64,000 nt of DNA from CAMDHY01 sp046156265 (GTDB taxonomy: Bacteria > Pseudomonadota > Alphaproteobacteria > Rhizobiales > Segnochrobactraceae), in assembly GCF_046156265.1 (NCBI RefSeq), contig NZ_JAWDIR010000022.1, positions 1 to 64,000 of the forward strand, given 5' to 3'. Below, one piece after another: positions 1 through 8,061 of the stretch. Numbering within the stretch: position 1 is the first letter of the stretch; each line of letters opens with the position of its first letter. Under the pieces are notes generated by a model. It saw nothing but the letters and a program-made list of their open reading frames with translations, was not told where the DNA came from and made no database searches. Position numbers and translations under genes: made by a program.

Positions 1-297
1 GATCGGGGGGATGGCTGTCGGGGTCAACAAAACCTTTCGGAAGCAACACCGAAGAAATCATGAGAACCGCCGCATTGATGCGGATCGTTCTCCCCCTGCC
101 GATGCCCAAGAAAGGTATCTGTGGGCAAATCGACTCGGTCCCTACGCTGACAAGTAGAAGACCCTCTAGCCACGCCATTTGCTGATGACGATTGCTCAGG
201 GCTGAAAACCCACCACCTCGTCGAGATTGACATAGTCGCGTCGGCGGTCTTAGACGAGGGTGCTGCACGCTTAAGATTATGGACAGTCGCGCCTGCC

Positions 298-771
298 TCA
301 TTCGAACAGGTCTGCCGGCTTCGCGACAACGGGCGTCACGTCGATCGTTTTCATCGGTCGCGATCTTATTTTCGCAACCAACGCGTCCCTCTCGGCCTCG
401 AGCTCTGCAAGGGACCTTTCGGGCTCCACGTGCTCGGGTGCCTTCTCGTCGGGCAGCGCATACTCAAGGGCGATAGCCACGAGCCGCGCCTTCACTGCCG
501 GGGGCGTCAACGGATCCGACAGCATCCGAAGATGCTCGCGGCGGGCGACGGGCCCCACCTGTGCCGTCATGTAGCGCCGGTGTTCCTGCTGAACGAAGCG
601 AAGCGCGTCCTCATCCTCGAGCAGCCGCGCCGCCGCCCTCTTGGGGTTCGCGCCGGTAAAGCCCGCTTCCACGATCGCATCGGAGTGGGCGACACCTTCG
701 GCCACCAGGCGCGCGAACCTGCGCATGTCGACGCCACCGGTCTCGCTGGTGCTAAGGGTACGTCTGGGCAT
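298..771 (-). CDS. Terminase small subunit-like protein
   Basis: This 157-residue protein resembles phage terminase small subunits, which recognise the packaging site on phage DNA. An N-terminal helical region holds a helix-turn-helix-like stretch (AIVEAGFTGANPKRAAARLL) matching the 'AAIRAGYS..TA...AARLL' pattern of the Terminase_2 family. A second helical part (PPAVKARLVAIALEYALP) and a charged coiled stretch (ELEAERDALVAKI) follow. The C-terminus ends KPADLFE, much like the protein at 3328-3696 (PAAGDLFE). ATG at 771 is used; an internal ATG at 726 (MRRFARLV) is possible. No large terminase gene lies nearby in the window. The family call rests on remembered patterns only. Confidence 0.6.
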   Translation of the reverse strand: MPRRTLSTSETGGVDMRRFARLVAEGVAHSDAIVEAGFTGANPKRAAARLLEDEDALRFVQQEHRRYMTAQVGPVARREHLRMLSDPLTPPAVKARLVAIALEYALPDEKAPEHVEPERSLAELEAERDALVAKIRSRPMKTIDVTPVVAKPADLFE

Positions 772-1196
772 CAAAGCGATCCCGATGTCGGTTCGAAGGC
801 GCGGAGATCATAGCGGGGGCGTTCGGCCTCTCTGCTAACTAGTACGAGATCAATAACATCTTGGACCGCTGCCGTCATCTTCTGCCGCTTCGCAGTCGGT
901 GCGAAGGGCCCGGCATCGCGTTACCGTCTGGAGAGAGGACAAGTTGTCAGGCGTTTCAATTTCTCGCAATTTTTGTTTGCGCCCCCGGCGACGTCACCGG
1001 CGCGCGCGATCGGTCTATACCCGGGGGGGTGGGGTCGGGCCGGGGTGCCGCGTGTTGTGTCGGAAGTGCCGGGCCGCAGTCTGTCGCGTGATCCGACAAA
1101 ACTTATTATAAATCAGTAGGTTATCACTGCCATGGCTTGACGAACTGCGGGCGACAGCCTTGACTTCGGGCGTCCCTCCAACGGTGAGCGCACGCC
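772..1196. other. Non-coding stretch between divergent genes
   Basis: I see no convincing gene in these 425 bases. They separate the leftward TerS-like gene from the rightward gene at 1197, so promoters for both probably lie here. Two things stand out: an 11-bp palindrome GACAAGTTGTC at 938-948 and an AT-rich patch around 1098-1120 containing TATTAT at 1104-1109. No clear -35 partner was found. Confidence 0.4.
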
Positions 1197-1541
1197 ATGA
1201 CGTCAGATTCTCAAGCCGACCTCTTGTTCGCAATCTCGCTTGTCGCGGCGCAAATCGAGGACATTGCTGAGCGGATCCGGGAGCGCGGGGGTGACTCGCA
1301 AGGCGACGCCCTGTTGATAGAGGCGCACGCTCGCGTCCTGCAATGGGCGGCCGAGGCCGCAGCCGGCGTCGCAAACCAGTGGCGCCCTCCCTTGACGGGG
1401 TCGGTGGACGTCACGCTCCGCGAGCGGTTCGAATGCGAGCTCGGCAAGGCCATTGGCGACGACTTGGCCGCCGCTCCTAATACGGACCGCGCGAACGTCG
1501 TGGCGTTTGGCGCCTCGCGCGGCGTCGAACGCCAAGAGTGA
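1197..1541 (+). CDS. Hypothetical protein
   Basis: The reading frame encodes 114 residues with an ATG at 1197. The product is acidic and largely helical (for example LLFAISLVAAQIEDIAERIRE), without signal peptide or membrane segment. I recognise no domain. It lies alone inside the mobile element between the TerS-like gene and the serine recombinase, and only a weak ribosome-binding site precedes it. A small regulatory or accessory protein of the element is possible, but nothing in the sequence shows a function. Confidence 0.45.
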   Translation: MTSDSQADLLFAISLVAAQIEDIAERIRERGGDSQGDALLIEAHARVLQWAAEAAAGVANQWRPPLTGSVDVTLRERFECELGKAIGDDLAAAPNTDRANVVAFGASRGVERQE

Positions 1542-1846
1542 TCGCACGTCACAGCTTGGCGGCCAGCGACGCACCCGGCGAACGGGGCAGTCAGTCATGC
1601 GCGCCGGATCGGACCGTATGATGTCGGCGGGAGCGACGCCGGATCGCATCTCCATGACGCCAAGCTTCGGGGCCTTGCCAGCCCGCACAGAAATTCACTG
1701 GTGAGCAGTATGCAGGGTCCGGCCACCAGGGCAACCGCGTGACGGGTTTGCGCGCTGGCGGCCCTCCCTGCAGCGCCGGGCCGCCGCAGGCCTAGGGGCA
1801 ACGTCGAGACAGAAGTCCTAATTGCGGACGCCAAGCGTTTTGATGC

Positions 1847-1914
1847 TTGTTCGCTTGCTACAGCACTTGAACAAACCGCGCGCTCGTGACAGGTTGTCAC
1901 TTGCAAGCGAACAA
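1847..1914. repeat. 12-bp inverted repeat upstream of serine recombinase
   Basis: TTGTTCGCTTGC at 1847-1858 is perfectly complementary to GCAAGCGAACAA at 1903-1914, with 44 bases between. The right arm is followed directly by a second copy of GCGAACAA (1915-1922). The recombinase start codon is 20 bases further on. It could be a recombinase binding site (a res-like or att-like site) or an operator. Confidence 0.6.
1886..1900. promoter_or_regulatory. Palindrome GTGACAGGTTGTCAC, candidate operator
   Basis: Six-base arms GTGACA and TGTCAC flank a GGT spacer. The site lies inside the larger inverted repeat at 1847-1914, 33 bases before the recombinase start. The same word with one end base changed occurs at 4412-4426, and a looser form occurs at 10815-10831 next to the attachment site. 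This suggests a protein of the element binds here. Confidence 0.4.
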
Positions 1915-1933
1915 GCGAACAAGGGAGGCGGCA

Positions 1934-2611
1934 GTGGCGGTCTACGGATATGCGCGGGTCTCGACGGACCGACAGGCGACGGACGGTGAAAGCCTGGACG
2001 TGCAGACCCGGCAGATTGACGGATACGCGCACATGGTCGGTCTCACGGTCGACCATCGCTTTATCGAGCGTGGCGTCTCGGGCTCCCGCCCACTGGCGGA
2101 ACGGCCTGAGGGGCGCGCCCTAGTGGAGCGGCTCAAGGCTGGCGACGTCGTCATCACGGCGAAGCTCGACCGCATGTTCCGATCGGCGCTTGACGCGCTG
2201 GACGTGCTCGCCAAGCTGAAGGAGCGCGGCGTGAGCCTTCACATGATCGACCTCGGAGGCGACGTCACGTCCAACGGGATTTCCAAGCTCGTCTTCACCA
2301 TCCTGTCAGCGGTGGCGGAAGCCGAGCGCGACCGGATCCGGGAACGGGTCGCCACGACAAAGGCTGACCAACGGGCGCGGGGGCGCTATCTCGGCGGCAA
2401 GGTCCCATTCGGCTTTCGCGTGTCGCCAGCCGGCGACCTCGAGCCCGACGAGCGGCAACAGGCGATCATCGCGGACGCTGTCCGGTTCCGCGTCGACGGC
2501 GATCCGCTGCGGACCATCGCCGGGCGCCTCGAGGCGGCGCACGGGGAGCGCCTGTCCCTGGCGACCCTGTCCAAGATCGTGAAGGCGGACGGCGAGGCGT
2601 CAGCCCTCTGA
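1934..2611 (+). CDS. Serine recombinase (resolvase/invertase family)
   Basis: The 225-residue product is a small serine recombinase that would cut and rejoin DNA through a covalent phosphoserine. The N-terminal catalytic domain starts YGYARVSTDRQ with the nucleophile at Ser10 and Arg8 beside it. It continues through AKLDRMFRSALDALDVL, where the conserved LDR/RS residues lie, to the ERDRIRERV helix region. The C-terminal part (KVPFGFRVSPAGDLEPDE...) is a short DNA-binding region. I chose the GTG at 1934 because AGGGAGG precedes it at a good distance; an in-frame ATG at 1886 would start inside the palindrome. It may resolve dimers of the element or serve as a second recombination module. It faces the secreted protein gene end to end. 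Confidence 0.88.
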   Translation: MAVYGYARVSTDRQATDGESLDVQTRQIDGYAHMVGLTVDHRFIERGVSGSRPLAERPEGRALVERLKAGDVVITAKLDRMFRSALDALDVLAKLKERGVSLHMIDLGGDVTSNGISKLVFTILSAVAEAERDRIRERVATTKADQRARGRYLGGKVPFGFRVSPAGDLEPDERQQAIIADAVRFRVDGDPLRTIAGRLEAAHGERLSLATLSKIVKADGEASAL

Positions 2612-2637
2612 TGGATGGCCGGCGCGGCGCGCGCTAC

Positions 2638-3036
2638 TCACCACTGCTTCGTCAGGTCGAAGCCGAAGGTGCCCGCTTCGCCCTTGCCTGTGCCGCGGAT
2701 GCGCTCGCCAGAACGGTCGAGCGTACCACTGAGGCGGAATTTGTAGACCTTCCCCTGGTAGCGTTGCGTGACGGTTGCGGAGACCCTGCAGCCGCTGCTG
2801 ATCCTGACCTTTCCGTGTACGGGGCCCAGATCTTCGCGAAGGTCGCCCGAATAGCACCGGCTGTTGCGGATCGCGCCTGCCCGATCGCCTTCAACCAAGC
2901 AGATTTGACCGCCGCTCGAGCCGTAGACCCACACACCTTTGAAGTCGGCCGTGCCACACTTCGCTGCCGCCGGCGCGACGCTCGCGACGAGCAGCATGCA
3001 ACCGGCCAACGCGGCCGCCTTGAGCGATCTTCCCAC
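2638..3036 (-). CDS. Small secreted protein, unknown function
   Basis: This 132-residue protein begins with a clear signal peptide (VGRSLKAAALAGCMLLVASVAPAAA) and probable cleavage before KCGTADFKGVW. The mature part has four or more cysteines and looks beta-rich (KVRISSGCRVSATVTQRYQGKVY). I chose the GTG at 3036 because GGGGAGGGG lies just upstream. The mature N-terminus (C.TADFKGVW) resembles that of the secreted protein at 11380-11856 (C.QADLKGKW), outside the element. It has no recognised domain. It could act in the periplasm as a host-interaction factor of the element, but that is a guess. Confidence 0.7.
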   Translation of the reverse strand: MGRSLKAAALAGCMLLVASVAPAAAKCGTADFKGVWVYGSSGGQICLVEGDRAGAIRNSRCYSGDLREDLGPVHGKVRISSGCRVSATVTQRYQGKVYKFRLSGTLDRSGERIRGTGKGEAGTFGFDLTKQW

Positions 3037-3112
3037 GCTTCCCCTCCCCAGGATCAACGGACGGCGATCGAGTGACGCGCCGGTCGAGTGCCCGTCTTGT
3101 TCGGCCGGCCGC

Positions 3113-3322
3113 ATAACTGTCGAAACCCTTCCTATATAAAAAGAGTTTCGACAGTTATCGGGCGCACCGCGTGCGCATTTCGGCGACAGCGCCCCGACAC
3201 TCAGAAAGCCGAAAGTCGTTCCCCGCAGGGCGCGCTGTGACGAGCGCCGTGCAAAGGGTTTCGACAGTTATCACACCCGGCGCAGCGTCATGATCGCGGT
3301 GCAAAGGGTTTCGACAGTTATC
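3113..3322. repeat. Four iteron-like repeats GGGTTTCGACAGTTATC, candidate origin or operator
   Basis: Copies lie at 3113-3128 (minus orientation), 3145-3159, 3249-3272 and 3299-3322. The last two are identical over 24 bases and exactly 50 bases apart. The first two form a perfect 14-bp inverted repeat around an AT-rich 18-base centre containing TATATAAAAAG. The cluster sits just past the stop of the replication gene array and upstream of the secreted protein gene. Iterons plus an AT-rich region near a primase-helicase gene suggest a replication origin; operator sites for a repressor are the alternative. Confidence 0.7.
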
Positions 3323-3327
3323 GCCGG

Positions 3328-3696
3328 CTATTCAAACAGGTCGCCGGCGGCCGGCCGACGTGCGCCGATGCGGCCGCGCCGTTCCGAAAGAGCTGCCGCC
3401 GTCGAGAGCACCGCACCCATTTCGGCAGGCGTCAGGCGTTCCACTTCGCTCCCGACCCGTACCGTGATCGGCGACAGCACCCCGACCGCCCGAAGCAACG
3501 CGATGGCGGCCGTGGTCCGCGGCGAGGGGGCTGCCTTCTCGTTGGACGCCACCGCCACCAGGGCGGCGACAGCTGCCGGCATCGCCTTTCTCAGGAACTC
3601 GTCAAGCTCGACGTCGGAGGGGGCCGTGCCGCCGTGCCTGGCGTCGGCGGCCGGTGCGGTCGCGGCCACCGGTGGTTCATTTGGGCGCTTCGTCAT
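3328..3696 (-). CDS. Hypothetical element protein, C-terminal DLFE
   Basis: The product has 122 residues. It is rich in alanine and probably helical (AMPAAVAALVAVAS, TTAAIALLRAVGVLS), with a charged tail ending PAAGDLFE. The start ATG at 3696 overlaps the stop of the gene before it (ATGA), so translation is coupled to the HGG protein. The ending matches that of the TerS-like protein at 298-771 (KPADLFE), which suggests a shared partner or a common origin of the tails. Genes like this often follow HGG proteins in prophages, but I cannot assign a function. Confidence 0.6.
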   Translation of the reverse strand: MTKRPNEPPVAATAPAADARHGGTAPSDVELDEFLRKAMPAAVAALVAVASNEKAAPSPRTTAAIALLRAVGVLSPITVRVGSEVERLTPAEMGAVLSTAAALSERRGRIGARRPAAGDLFE

Positions 3697-4172
3697 TCGT
3701 CCAGATCCTTCGCTCGTGCTTTCTCGTCGGCGAGGCGCAAGAGCTCGCGCGCCTCGAGGGCAACGCGCCGCTCCCATCGCTTCCGGGGGTTCGGGTTGTG
3801 GGATGCCTGCCACGCCTGATGCGCCTCCCGTTCCTCAGGCGTCATTCTGGCGAAGCGCTTCCGCTGCTTGGCCTGCCGGGCTTCGATCTCGTGCAGCTTC
3901 GCCAGGGTGCGCTTAGGGTTGTGCGCCGGCTGGACGCGGTGCCAGTTCTTCCCCTTCGGCACGAGCCCGCCGTGAAACTTGCAACGGCCGTTCTCGAGGG
4001 GGAAGTTGCGGCACGGCTCGCCGTCCGTGCGCCTGGCGGCGCCGCACATCGGCGCCGTCTGTCGCATGCGACGAAGGATCTGCCGCGCCCGGGCGAGCAC
4101 CTCGAGGTTCTCCTGAGAGCCGTGGTAAGGCTGCAAGCGCCGAAGCCTGGGCGGGTGGATGCGTTTTCTCAT
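3693..4172 (-). CDS. HGG-motif zinc-knuckle phage protein
   Basis: This 159-residue basic protein carries the pattern CGAARRTDGEPCRN....GRCKFHGG at about residues 43-70, with Cys, Cys, Cys and His spaced to bind zinc. It matches the HGGxSTG family common in phage and prophage genomes of Proteobacteria. The rest is highly charged (RKRFARMTPEEREAHQAW, ALEARELLRLADEKARAK) and probably helical, which fits nucleic-acid binding. It begins 15 bases after the primase-helicase stop and overlaps the next gene by four bases, so all three are probably one transcript. The biochemical role is unknown. Confidence 0.7.
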   Translation of the reverse strand: MRKRIHPPRLRRLQPYHGSQENLEVLARARQILRRMRQTAPMCGAARRTDGEPCRNFPLENGRCKFHGGLVPKGKNWHRVQPAHNPKRTLAKLHEIEARQAKQRKRFARMTPEEREAHQAWQASHNPNPRKRWERRVALEARELLRLADEKARAKDLDE

Positions 4173-4187
4173 GACTGACCTGATGGA

Positions 4188-7100
4188 TTATGAGGCGGCC
4201 GAACGCATCGGCTTGTCAGCCGTGAGTCCTTTAATTGCCTCGCCGAATTTCTCCTCCCCGACGCGGCAACGCATTTCCAGGAGGATTGCCTTTTCCATCG
4301 GGAGCCCGCGTCGCTTCAAAGACTTGACGCGGGGCGACGCTCTGAGCCCTTCGATCGCCCTCGCCGAAAACCCCAAAGCCCGCGCGATCACCGGCAGCGT
4401 GAACGTCGGCGGTGACAGGTTGTCAGTTGGCTTTTTGTTGAACGGGGCCGGGGCCCCCGGCTCCGAACGAAAACCTCCATCCCTTGAAGACGTGGCGGCC
4501 GCCGAGCTCGCGCCGATTTCGACTGGCGCGAGATGACCCGCCCGTCGGTAAAATCGGATCAGCCGCGCGCACTCCGCCACCTCCCGCACGTTGCCGGGGG
4601 CGCAAGCCGCGCACGAAACGGAGATGGACCGCGCACCACCCGCCGCCGGCGCCGGCGCTGGGCCGAACAGCCTGGCGTGAAGAGCCGCCCGCCTCGCCGC
4701 CGCGGCGTCTGCCAACCACTGCGGCGGCTCCGCAGGCTCGAATGACGCCAGCGGCCCTAACGCGGCCTCGAGGGCGGCGCGCGGATCACGGTGGCGCCGC
4801 ACGTCGATCAGCACGCGGTGCTGCCGCGCCCTCTGCCGCCCCGCCGCGCGGTACGTGAAGGATCGGAAGCCCGCCAGGTCCGCGGGAGTCGGTTCTGTCA
4901 ACGCGGTCCGCAGCAAGTCGCTGCCGACTCCCGCCGGTCCGGAGCCGTCGAGAGCCGTGATGCGTGCGAGCGCATTCGGCCCGGCGGCAGCAGCGCCGAT
5001 CGCTTCCCGGAGGCTGCTGTCGCTCCAATCTAGGAGCTTGGCGGCCGCCGCGCTGTCGGCAGGAATGATGCCAATGCCAGAGAGTAGCCGCACGGGGGAG
5101 GCGCACCCGATGAGCTCTCCGGCCGCTACAACTTCGTCAATCGGCCGCGCCGGGCTCGACGCTGTTCCCGTCATGTCGACGACAAGAAGGGGGTTTTCCG
5201 CCGTGCGCCGCACACCGCGTCCGCGGCCGTCCGCCTGGCGGACCTCTCCGTCCACCATGTACCCCAAAACGCGGTTGGCGCGCGCGTCGGGATGCGATCG
5301 AACCTCAACCCTACGGCCCGTGCCATCGCGCATGCGGAGCGCGGCCGGCCGCTTCTCGAAGGGGGCGCCCCCTCCGATGGCGCCAACGAGCCGACGACCG
5401 AAAAAGACCTCCGTCGTCTTCTCGAGCTGCCCCACCTGCGGCAGCGGGCGGCCAATGTCGAAGAGCACCCGCACCCGCGCCATGTCGTTGCGGCCACGCA
5501 CGTTGTTGAAGTGCATGACGATGACGAGGTCGGATGCCTTCAGCCGGGCAAGGTGGCTTCGCAGTGGCTCGACGAACTCTTTCTGGACGATGCACCCGAC
5601 GAGAGGGCCGACGGCGTTGCCGGCATCCGCCCTGGCGGCGTGCGCTACGGCGGCGATCAGCTCGGCGATGCTCTGAAGGTGGGCGCCGTGTTCACCTTGC
5701 CTCTCGCCACCGCCGCGACCGCCCCTGAGATAGGCCTTGCTGAATTCCTGCCCGATCACGACGACGCGGTAGACGGCCGTTTCCTGGACGGCGATCCGCC
5801 CTGTTACCTGGAGGTTCGGGAGGAGCTGTCTGGCGATCTCTTCGTCCAGGGTGGCGTCGAGAACGAGCATCGGCATACCGAGCCAAAGCTTGTTGATCGG
5901 TATGAGCGCCGCGACGTCGATGTATCGGCCGCCCGTAGCGTGAAGATTGATGGATTGATCGTTGCCGTCACCGGCGAGGAAGTCGCCGAGCAGCCGCCAC
6001 ATAAGTGTCTCGTGATGCGGAGGGTTTCCGCCCTCTGCGGCCGTTCGGATCGCTCGCAGGATCTCGGCGTCACTCCCGCCCTTGGCGATCGGCAACGCCC
6101 ATCGGTTCCGAACCTCGCCGGCCGCGGACTTGCAGATCGCGCCTGTCAGGTCGGCCGCCTCGAGCCGCGGACGCGAAAGGGGTTCGCCCCTCGCATCGTG
6201 TTGCGCAACGACGGCCTTCAACCGGGCGCACGCTTCGTCATAGTCGTTGGCGCGGTTGCTCGCCTCAGCGGATGCCTTCCGGCGCCTCGCGCCGAGCTTC
6301 CGAAGGTCGACGCGAATGCGCGCGGCGTCATCTTCGCCGGCGGTCACACCGATCACGAAACTGAGGACGTTGAGCTCATCGACGACGGCGAGGGAGAAGG
6401 GCCGTCCGCGCATCGCCTCCGGCCTGGCGTGTGCCAGCATCGCCGTCGTCATGACGATAATGCGCTCATCGCCAGTCGATTGCGTGAGGTAGCCGCACGG
6501 GTCGTCTGAGTGCCGCGGGTGAAACGGACAGCCTTTGCACAAGGTGTTGATCTCGTCGCCGGCGGCATGGACGGCTTCGACTAGCTCGGGTGCGCGGCGG
6601 CACATGGTCCGGCTCGCGTCGGCGGGGTCGGGTTGGGTGGCGCCGCGCCACAAGCCGGCGATGCGCCGGCCAGCCATTTCGTCCAGGTCCCGCGCAACCT
6701 GTTCGGCGAGGGTGATCGTCGGCACGAAGTAAGCGTAGCGCTCGGCATGAGGGCGCCTGGCGGCGAGCTCGACGAGCGCAGCGACGGTCGAGCGGGTTTT
6801 TCCGAGCCCCAGGTCGGCGGTGATGGCGAGGCACGGAAGCGGATCAAAAAGGCGCACAGCGGGCGCAGTGACCGCCGGCGCGCCATCGTCAGGTAACCGC
6901 TTTTCGATCTCCGCAAAGGCGGCTCTGACGGCGGCGGCAAGGTCCCGCTCGGCGTCCGCGAACGGCAGGGCGAACATTCCGATGGGCGGCGGACAGACAC
7001 TGCCCACGACGTTGGAGAGCTCGGCGCGCTTGATGTCGGCGACGAGCCGCGGGAGGTCGGCAATCCGTTGCTGCCGTTCTGCCTCACGCGCCTCGCCGGG

Positions 7101-8048
7101 CCGAACAGGGGCGGCGCGCATCGCGTCCGTCAGCCTCAGGAGCAATTCGGCTTCCTCGAGGTCACGCCCGCGTCGCGCTGCGAACCATGCGCCGGCCGCT
7201 CGGCTCGCCGGTTCGTGGAAGCCGTCGGCATGGTCGCCGATCCGCGACAGATAGAAATCGAAGCCGCCGCCGCCAGCCGGCGCGAGGGCGCGCGGCGTCG
7301 GGGCGCCGACCGGCGCCACCGCCTCACGCGGTTGCCGTTCTTCGTGCCACGCTGCGACCTCGCCAACGGCGACCACGTCGCGCGCCGAGCGCCAAATCCC
7401 GCTTCGCAGGGGGACCGGATCGCGCGCCCCGTCGAGGAAGAGAGGTGCCGCAGTGAAGTGAGGTTGGACCGGCCGAAATAGCGCGGGGTCGACGAGCCTC
7501 CCGCCTTCCGGCTTCACCAGGTCGCCGAGCCAAGCCTTCAACGCCGCGTTCGATACCGGCCGGTCGAAGATGAACCAAAGGTGCATCCGAATACCGCCGC
7601 CGGCCGCGGTGCCTGCCGAGCCGGAATAGTTGAAGCGACAGCCCACGCCCTGGAAGGCGGCCGGCAACAGGCTTTGGAGGAACGCCACCGTCTCCGCCGG
7701 CCGGTTCAACCAATCGAGCCCGTCGGGTGCGGCAATGCCGTCAAAGTCGAGCATCGCCCATCTGCGGGGAACATCGGCGAAGTGCTCCTTGCGGCGGCGC
7801 GTGCGGCTCCTATCAGTGTCGTCGAGCGGCGCCCCGCGGATCACGCACGCGGTGGGGGTGGCGCTTACCTCCGCCAGCACCGCGTGCAGCGTCTCCAGGT
7901 CCCGAAACTCACGCGTTTCGACGCGCCAATGCCACTCGTTCTGTGGGCGGGGATCTTTCTCGAGGTTCGGCCCTCGGAACACCTTCGCCGGCAAGATGCC
8001 GTGAAGCGCATAAAGGACAGTGACGCTGTCGACGGCGCCGGAAGTCAT
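4188..8048 (-). CDS. Primase-helicase replication protein (AEP-like N-terminus, Fe-S-type helicase core)
   Basis: At 1,286 residues this is the largest gene of the element and probably its replication initiator. Residues about 95-165 carry archaeo-eukaryotic-primase-like motifs: MLDFDG (Asp101, Asp103), FNYSG and a His in MHLWFIFDRP. A helicase-like ATPase follows, with Walker A ADLGLGKTR (Lys417), FVPTITLAEQ (motif Ia) and Walker B LAVVDELN (Asp557, Glu558). LDATLDEE and HFNNVRGRNDM come further on. Four cysteines (483, 504, 507, 518) lie between Walker A and B, where XPD/DinG helicases hold a 4Fe-4S cluster. The C-terminal 350 residues are unassigned. The gene sits between small genes at 13-15 base gaps. 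The primase call is moderately sure; the Fe-S cluster is inference. Confidence 0.75.
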   Translation of the reverse strand: MTSGAVDSVTVLYALHGILPAKVFRGPNLEKDPRPQNEWHWRVETREFRDLETLHAVLAEVSATPTACVIRGAPLDDTDRSRTRRRKEHFADVPRRWAMLDFDGIAAPDGLDWLNRPAETVAFLQSLLPAAFQGVGCRFNYSGSAGTAAGGGIRMHLWFIFDRPVSNAALKAWLGDLVKPEGGRLVDPALFRPVQPHFTAAPLFLDGARDPVPLRSGIWRSARDVVAVGEVAAWHEERQPREAVAPVGAPTPRALAPAGGGGFDFYLSRIGDHADGFHEPASRAAGAWFAARRGRDLEEAELLLRLTDAMRAAPVRPGEAREAERQQRIADLPRLVADIKRAELSNVVGSVCPPPIGMFALPFADAERDLAAAVRAAFAEIEKRLPDDGAPAVTAPAVRLFDPLPCLAITADLGLGKTRSTVAALVELAARRPHAERYAYFVPTITLAEQVARDLDEMAGRRIAGLWRGATQPDPADASRTMCRRAPELVEAVHAAGDEINTLCKGCPFHPRHSDDPCGYLTQSTGDERIIVMTTAMLAHARPEAMRGRPFSLAVVDELNVLSFVIGVTAGEDDAARIRVDLRKLGARRRKASAEASNRANDYDEACARLKAVVAQHDARGEPLSRPRLEAADLTGAICKSAAGEVRNRWALPIAKGGSDAEILRAIRTAAEGGNPPHHETLMWRLLGDFLAGDGNDQSINLHATGGRYIDVAALIPINKLWLGMPMLVLDATLDEEIARQLLPNLQVTGRIAVQETAVYRVVVIGQEFSKAYLRGGRGGGERQGEHGAHLQSIAELIAAVAHAARADAGNAVGPLVGCIVQKEFVEPLRSHLARLKASDLVIVMHFNNVRGRNDMARVRVLFDIGRPLPQVGQLEKTTEVFFGRRLVGAIGGGAPFEKRPAALRMRDGTGRRVEVRSHPDARANRVLGYMVDGEVRQADGRGRGVRRTAENPLLVVDMTGTASSPARPIDEVVAAGELIGCASPVRLLSGIGIIPADSAAAAKLLDWSDSSLREAIGAAAAGPNALARITALDGSGPAGVGSDLLRTALTEPTPADLAGFRSFTYRAAGRQRARQHRVLIDVRRHRDPRAALEAALGPLASFEPAEPPQWLADAAAARRAALHARLFGPAPAPAAGGARSISVSCAACAPGNVREVAECARLIRFYRRAGHLAPVEIGASSAAATSSRDGGFRSEPGAPAPFNKKPTDNLSPPTFTLPVIARALGFSARAIEGLRASPRVKSLKRRGLPMEKAILLEMRCRVGEEKFGEAIKGLTADKPMRSAAS
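4412..4426. promoter_or_regulatory. Second copy of GTGACAGGTTGTCA motif, inside the primase gene
   Basis: GTGACAGGTTGTCAG repeats the palindrome at 1886-1900 over 14 of 15 bases. It lies within the 3' end of the primase-helicase gene, so it may be a chance match constrained by coding. A matching site near the recombinase makes a shared binding protein worth testing. Confidence 0.3.
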
Positions 8049-8061
8049 TGGCCTGCCGCCC

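Larger units (their letters stand above)
1542..1933. other. Non-coding leader of the recombinase gene
   Basis: There is no supported gene in these 392 bases. The last 90 bases hold an inverted repeat (1847-1858 with 1903-1914), a 15-base palindrome (1886-1900) and a tandem AGCGAACA repeat just upstream of the recombinase start. The rest shows nothing I can interpret. Confidence 0.4.

Noticed and set aside
24..329. Open frame of 101 codons on the minus strand at the left edge
   Set aside because: It has no recognisable domain, an unlikely composition and overlaps the end of the better-supported TerS-like gene.
3113..3158. Inverted repeat read as a simple terminator
   Set aside because: The same 14-base word recurs twice more in direct orientation nearby and the 18-base loop is long, so a protein-binding repeat is more likely, though termination is not excluded.
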